From Streptomyces cirratus (GTDB lineage Bacteria > Actinomycetota > Actinomycetes > Streptomycetales > Streptomycetaceae), in the NCBI RefSeq assembly GCF_014650775.1, contig NZ_BMVP01000004.1, forward strand, positions 310,001 to 374,000: DNA of 64,000 nt, written 5' to 3'. The notes beneath the pieces were generated by a model, which was given only the letters and a program-made list of their open reading frames with translations, made no database searches and was not told where the DNA came from. The first letter of the stretch is position 1. Each line of letters opens with the position of its first letter. Both the position numbers and the translations under genes were made by a program. Below are positions 61,608 to 64,000 of the stretch, one piece after another.

Positions 61608-63233
61608 TCAGCCGGTTCCCAGGAGGCGGGTGGCCGTCTCGCGCATCTCGACCTTGCGGATCTTCCCGGTGACGGTCATCGGGAACTCGTCCACGACGTG
61701 GACGTAGCGCGGGATCTTGAAGTGGGCGAGGCGGCCTTCGCAGTACGCGCGAACGGCTTGCGCGGTCAGCGGCTCGGCGCCTTCGCGCATCCTGACCCAC
61801 GCCATCAGCTCCTCCCCGTACTTGGCGTCGGGGACTCCGATGACCTGGACGTCCAGGACGTCCGGGTGTCCGTGGAGGAACTCCTCGATCTCGCGCGGGT
61901 AGATGTTCTCGCCGCCGCGGATCACCATGTCCTTGATCCGGCCGGTGATGCTCAGGTAGCCGTCGTCGTCCATGACGGCCAGGTCCCCGGTGTGCATCCA
62001 GCGTGCCGCGTCGACGGCTTCGGCGGTCCGGTCGGGTTCGCCCCAGTAGCCGAGCATCACGGAGTATCCCCGGGTGCACAGTTCGCCCGGCTCCCCGCGC
62101 GGGACGGTCCGGCCGGAGGACGGATCGACCACCTTGACCTCCAGGTGCGGGCCGACACGGCCCACGGTCGACACCCGGCGTTCGACGGAGTCGTCCGCGC
62201 GGGTCTGCGTCGACACCGGCGAGGTCTCGGTCATGCCGTAGCAGATGGAGACCTCCGCCATGCCCATCTTGTCGATGACCTCCTTCATCACCTCGACGGG
62301 GCAGGTCGAGCCGGCCATGATGCCGGTCCGGAGGCTGGAGAGGTCGTACGCGTCGAAGCCGGGGTCGGCGAGCTCGGCGATGAACATCGTCGGCACCCCG
62401 TACAGCGACGTGCACGACTCGGCCTCCACGGCCGCCAGCGTGGCCGCAGGGTCGAACGACGGCGCCGGGATGACGAGCGCCGCCCCGTGGCTCGTACACG
62501 CCAGCGCACCCATCACCATGCCGAAACAGTGGTAGAACGGCACCGGGACGCAGACCCGGTCCTGCTCGGTGTAGTGGCACAACTCCCCGACGAAGAAGCC
62601 GTTGTTGAGGATGTTGTGGTGGGACAGCGTCGCACCCTTGGGGAAGCCGGTGGTCCCGGAGGTGTACTGGATGTTGACCGGGTCGTCGGGGCTCAGCGCC
62701 GCCTGCGCGCGGGCCAGTTCGGCCGGATCGCCCTGCCTGCCGCTCTCCAGCAGGGAGGTCCAGAGAGCGCCTTCGAACAGGAGGGTGAACTCCAGCTCCG
62801 GGCAGCGCGGGCGCACCTCCTCGATCATGGCCGCGTAGTCGGAGGTCTTGAACCGCTCGGCGGCGGCCAGCAGCCGGATCCCCGACTGCCGCAGCACGTA
62901 CTCCAATTCGTGCGGGCGGTAGGCGGGGTTCACCGTGACGAGGATCGCCCCGATCTTGGCGGTGGCGTACTGGACCAGCGTCCATTCGGGGCGGTTGGGC
63001 GCCCAGATGCCGACCCGGTCGCCCTTGGTGATGCCGAGGTCCAGCAGGCCGAGCGCGAGCGCGTCGACGTCCGCCGCCAGCTCCGCGTACGTCCAGCGGC
63101 GGCCGGTGGCCATGTCGACGAGCGCGTCGCGCTCGGGGAACCTGCGCACGGTGCGGTCCAGGTTCTCGCCGATCGTGTCGCCGAGCAGCGGCACTTCGTG
63201 GACCCCGTACGCGTAGCTGGTCTCTGCGGACAC
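61608..63233 (-). CDS. Fatty-acyl-CoA ligase (AMP-binding)
   Basis: A 541-residue acyl-adenylating enzyme: A3 [61 protein letters not shown] and the C-terminal catalytic Lys in [11 protein letters not shown]. It opens [22 protein letters not shown]. This matches FadD/AMP-ligase enzymes that make acyl-CoA for beta-oxidation. GTG start with GGGAGG upstream; the longer frame is rejected. It converges on the PepSY-like gene, 9 bp between stops. Confidence 0.9.
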   Translation of the reverse strand: MSAETSYAYGVHEVPLLGDTIGENLDRTVRRFPERDALVDMATGRRWTYAELAADVDALALGLLDLGITKGDRVGIWAPNRPEWTLVQYATAKIGAILVTVNPAYRPHELEYVLRQSGIRLLAAAERFKTSDYAAMIEEVRPRCPELEFTLLFEGALWTSLLESGRQGDPAELARAQAALSPDDPVNIQYTSGTTGFPKGATLSHHNILNNGFFVGELCHYTEQDRVCVPVPFYHCFGMVMGALACTSHGAALVIPAPSFDPAATLAAVEAESCTSLYGVPTMFIAELADPGFDAYDLSSLRTGIMAGSTCPVEVMKEVIDKMGMAEVSICYGMTETSPVSTQTRADDSVERRVSTVGRVGPHLEVKVVDPSSGRTVPRGEPGELCTRGYSVMLGYWGEPDRTAEAVDAARWMHTGDLAVMDDDGYLSITGRIKDMVIRGGENIYPREIEEFLHGHPDVLDVQVIGVPDAKYGEELMAWVRMREGAEPLTAQAVRAYCEGRLAHFKIPRYVHVVDEFPMTVTGKIRKVEMRETATRLLGTG

Positions 63234-63343
63234 ACGACCTCCCGTAACCGGTGGTGCGCGCGGGGCCCCGGTGGGCCGGCGCCCCCCTATGATCGCCGCG
63301 CGGGGCGGTCGGGACCAGGGGCGCGGCGGCCCGTGGGCCCGGT

Positions 63344-64000
63344 TCACCTCGACACGAGCGCCTCCCCCAGTTCCTCCGGCAGGGGCCCGGTGTGCAGGAC
63401 CCCGAGGGACTGCGTGGCGCGGGTCAGCGCCACGTACAGGTCGCTCGGCGCGATGTCCGCCGGCTCCACGACCAGCACCGTGTCGAACTCCAGCCCCTTG
63501 GCCTGGCGCGGATCGAGGAGCACGACCGCGTGGGTGAGGTCCGGTTCCGCGCCGGCCCGCACACCGGGCAGCGCCGCGGTCAGGGCCTCGTGCAGCGGAC
63601 GGGGGGCGATGACCGCGAGCCGGCCCTCCTGCGGGGTGCCGGTGCGCACCGCCTCGGCGAGCGCGGCGGGGAGGTCGTCCGTCGCCCGGCTCCACGGCCG
63701 TACGCCCGTGGAGCGCACGGAGCGGGGCGGTTCGAAGCCGGGGTGGCGGGCCCGGAGCACGGCGGATGCGACGTCCATGATCTCGGCGGGCGTACGGTAG
63801 TTCACGCCGAGCCGCACCAGCTCCCAGCGGTTGCCGACGTACGGGGCGAGGATGCGCTTCCAGGAGCCGCAGCCCGCCTCGTCGCCCGTCTGGGCGGGGT
63901 CCCCCACCAGGGTCATGGAGCGGGTGGGACAGCGCCGCATCAGCAGCCGCCAGGCCATCGCGGACAGCTCCTGCGCCTCGTCGACGATGACGTGGCCGAA
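63344..64000 (-). CDS. HelD/UvrD-like superfamily 1 helicase, 3' part (partial)
   Basis: The C-terminal ~218 residues of a superfamily 1 helicase; the gene runs out of the window. Reading leftward from base 64000: [13 protein letters not shown] (Walker B DEAQ), [47 protein letters not shown] motif V and [17 protein letters not shown] (motif VI). The QAKGLEFD and YVALTRATQ forms match the actinobacterial HelD (RNA polymerase-associated) group. Full length and N-terminus cannot be seen. Confidence 0.85.
   Translation of the reverse strand, partial: FGHVIVDEAQELSAMAWRLLMRRCPTRSMTLVGDPAQTGDEAGCGSWKRILAPYVGNRWELVRLGVNYRTPAEIMDVASAVLRARHPGFEPPRSVRSTGVRPWSRATDDLPAALAEAVRTGTPQEGRLAVIAPRPLHEALTAALPGVRAGAEPDLTHAVVLLDPRQAKGLEFDTVLVVEPADIAPSDLYVALTRATQSLGVLHTGPLPEELGEALVSR

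Noticed and set aside
1..64000. CRISPR arrays, insertion sequences, prophage or rRNA/tRNA genes
   Set aside because: No regular repeat-spacer array, transposase-like frame with terminal repeats, integrase, or RNA-gene core was found on either strand by eye.

Overview
This window is high-GC actinobacterial DNA, almost certainly Streptomyces or a close relative. The signs are very high GC, frequent GTG and TTG starts, 4-base stop/start overlaps, many ECF sigma factors and secreted proteins, and a streptomycete-type cysteine leader peptide ahead of a sulfonate operon. It looks like a chromosomal arm: a specialised-metabolite cluster followed by accessory, secreted and regulatory genes. Several genes are broken.

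Bases 1-24600 hold a non-ribosomal peptide synthetase (NRPS) cluster read leftward. In transcription order it encodes: a two-module NRPS with thioesterase (C-A-T-C-A-T-TE, specificity codes matching Thr then Ser); an argininosuccinate-lyase-like enzyme; a PduX-like GHMP kinase; a PLP synthase fused to an ATP-grasp ligase; an MbtH protein; a T-E didomain; two single C-A-T modules; a free-standing A domain; and an MFS exporter. The lyase, kinase and PLP enzyme together look like a pathway to a 2,3-diamino acid (2,3-diaminobutyrate from Thr, or 2,3-diaminopropionate from Ser). One A domain has an acidic pocket that would suit such a residue. The natural inference is a peptide of about five residues with one D residue, one diamino acid, Thr and Ser. 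I cannot name the product.

Bases 24600-40500 carry small membrane and hypothetical proteins, a truncated aryl-AMP ligase, a secreted NHL propeller, an ECF sigma factor between two DUF4232 genes, a GPP34-family protein, a quinone-oxidoreductase-like enzyme, a MarR regulator, SGNH and GH5 hydrolases, an SPFH/NAD-kinase-like pair, a cupin and a frameshifted pseudogene. The two DUF4232 genes share a nearly identical 446-bp inverted repeat that brackets the sigma gene.

Bases 40790-46450 are a three-gene set of secreted proteins. Each joins a different N-terminal domain (NlpC/P60-like peptidase, Rpf-like transglycosylase, endonuclease/exonuclease/phosphatase fold) to the same six-repeat FG-GAP domain. 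A SigJ-like sigma gene with a premature TGA follows. Bases 47450-52490 hold a rhodanese-membrane protein and a sulfonate (ssu/tau-type) operon preceded by a cysteine-rich leader peptide with alternative hairpins. Bases 52780-57130 carry a proton-symporter, a PucR-like regulator and an RpiR regulator. The end of the window has a small unknown protein, a methyltransferase, a two-component system with a divergent membrane target, a fatty-acyl-CoA ligase and the 3' part of a HelD-like helicase.
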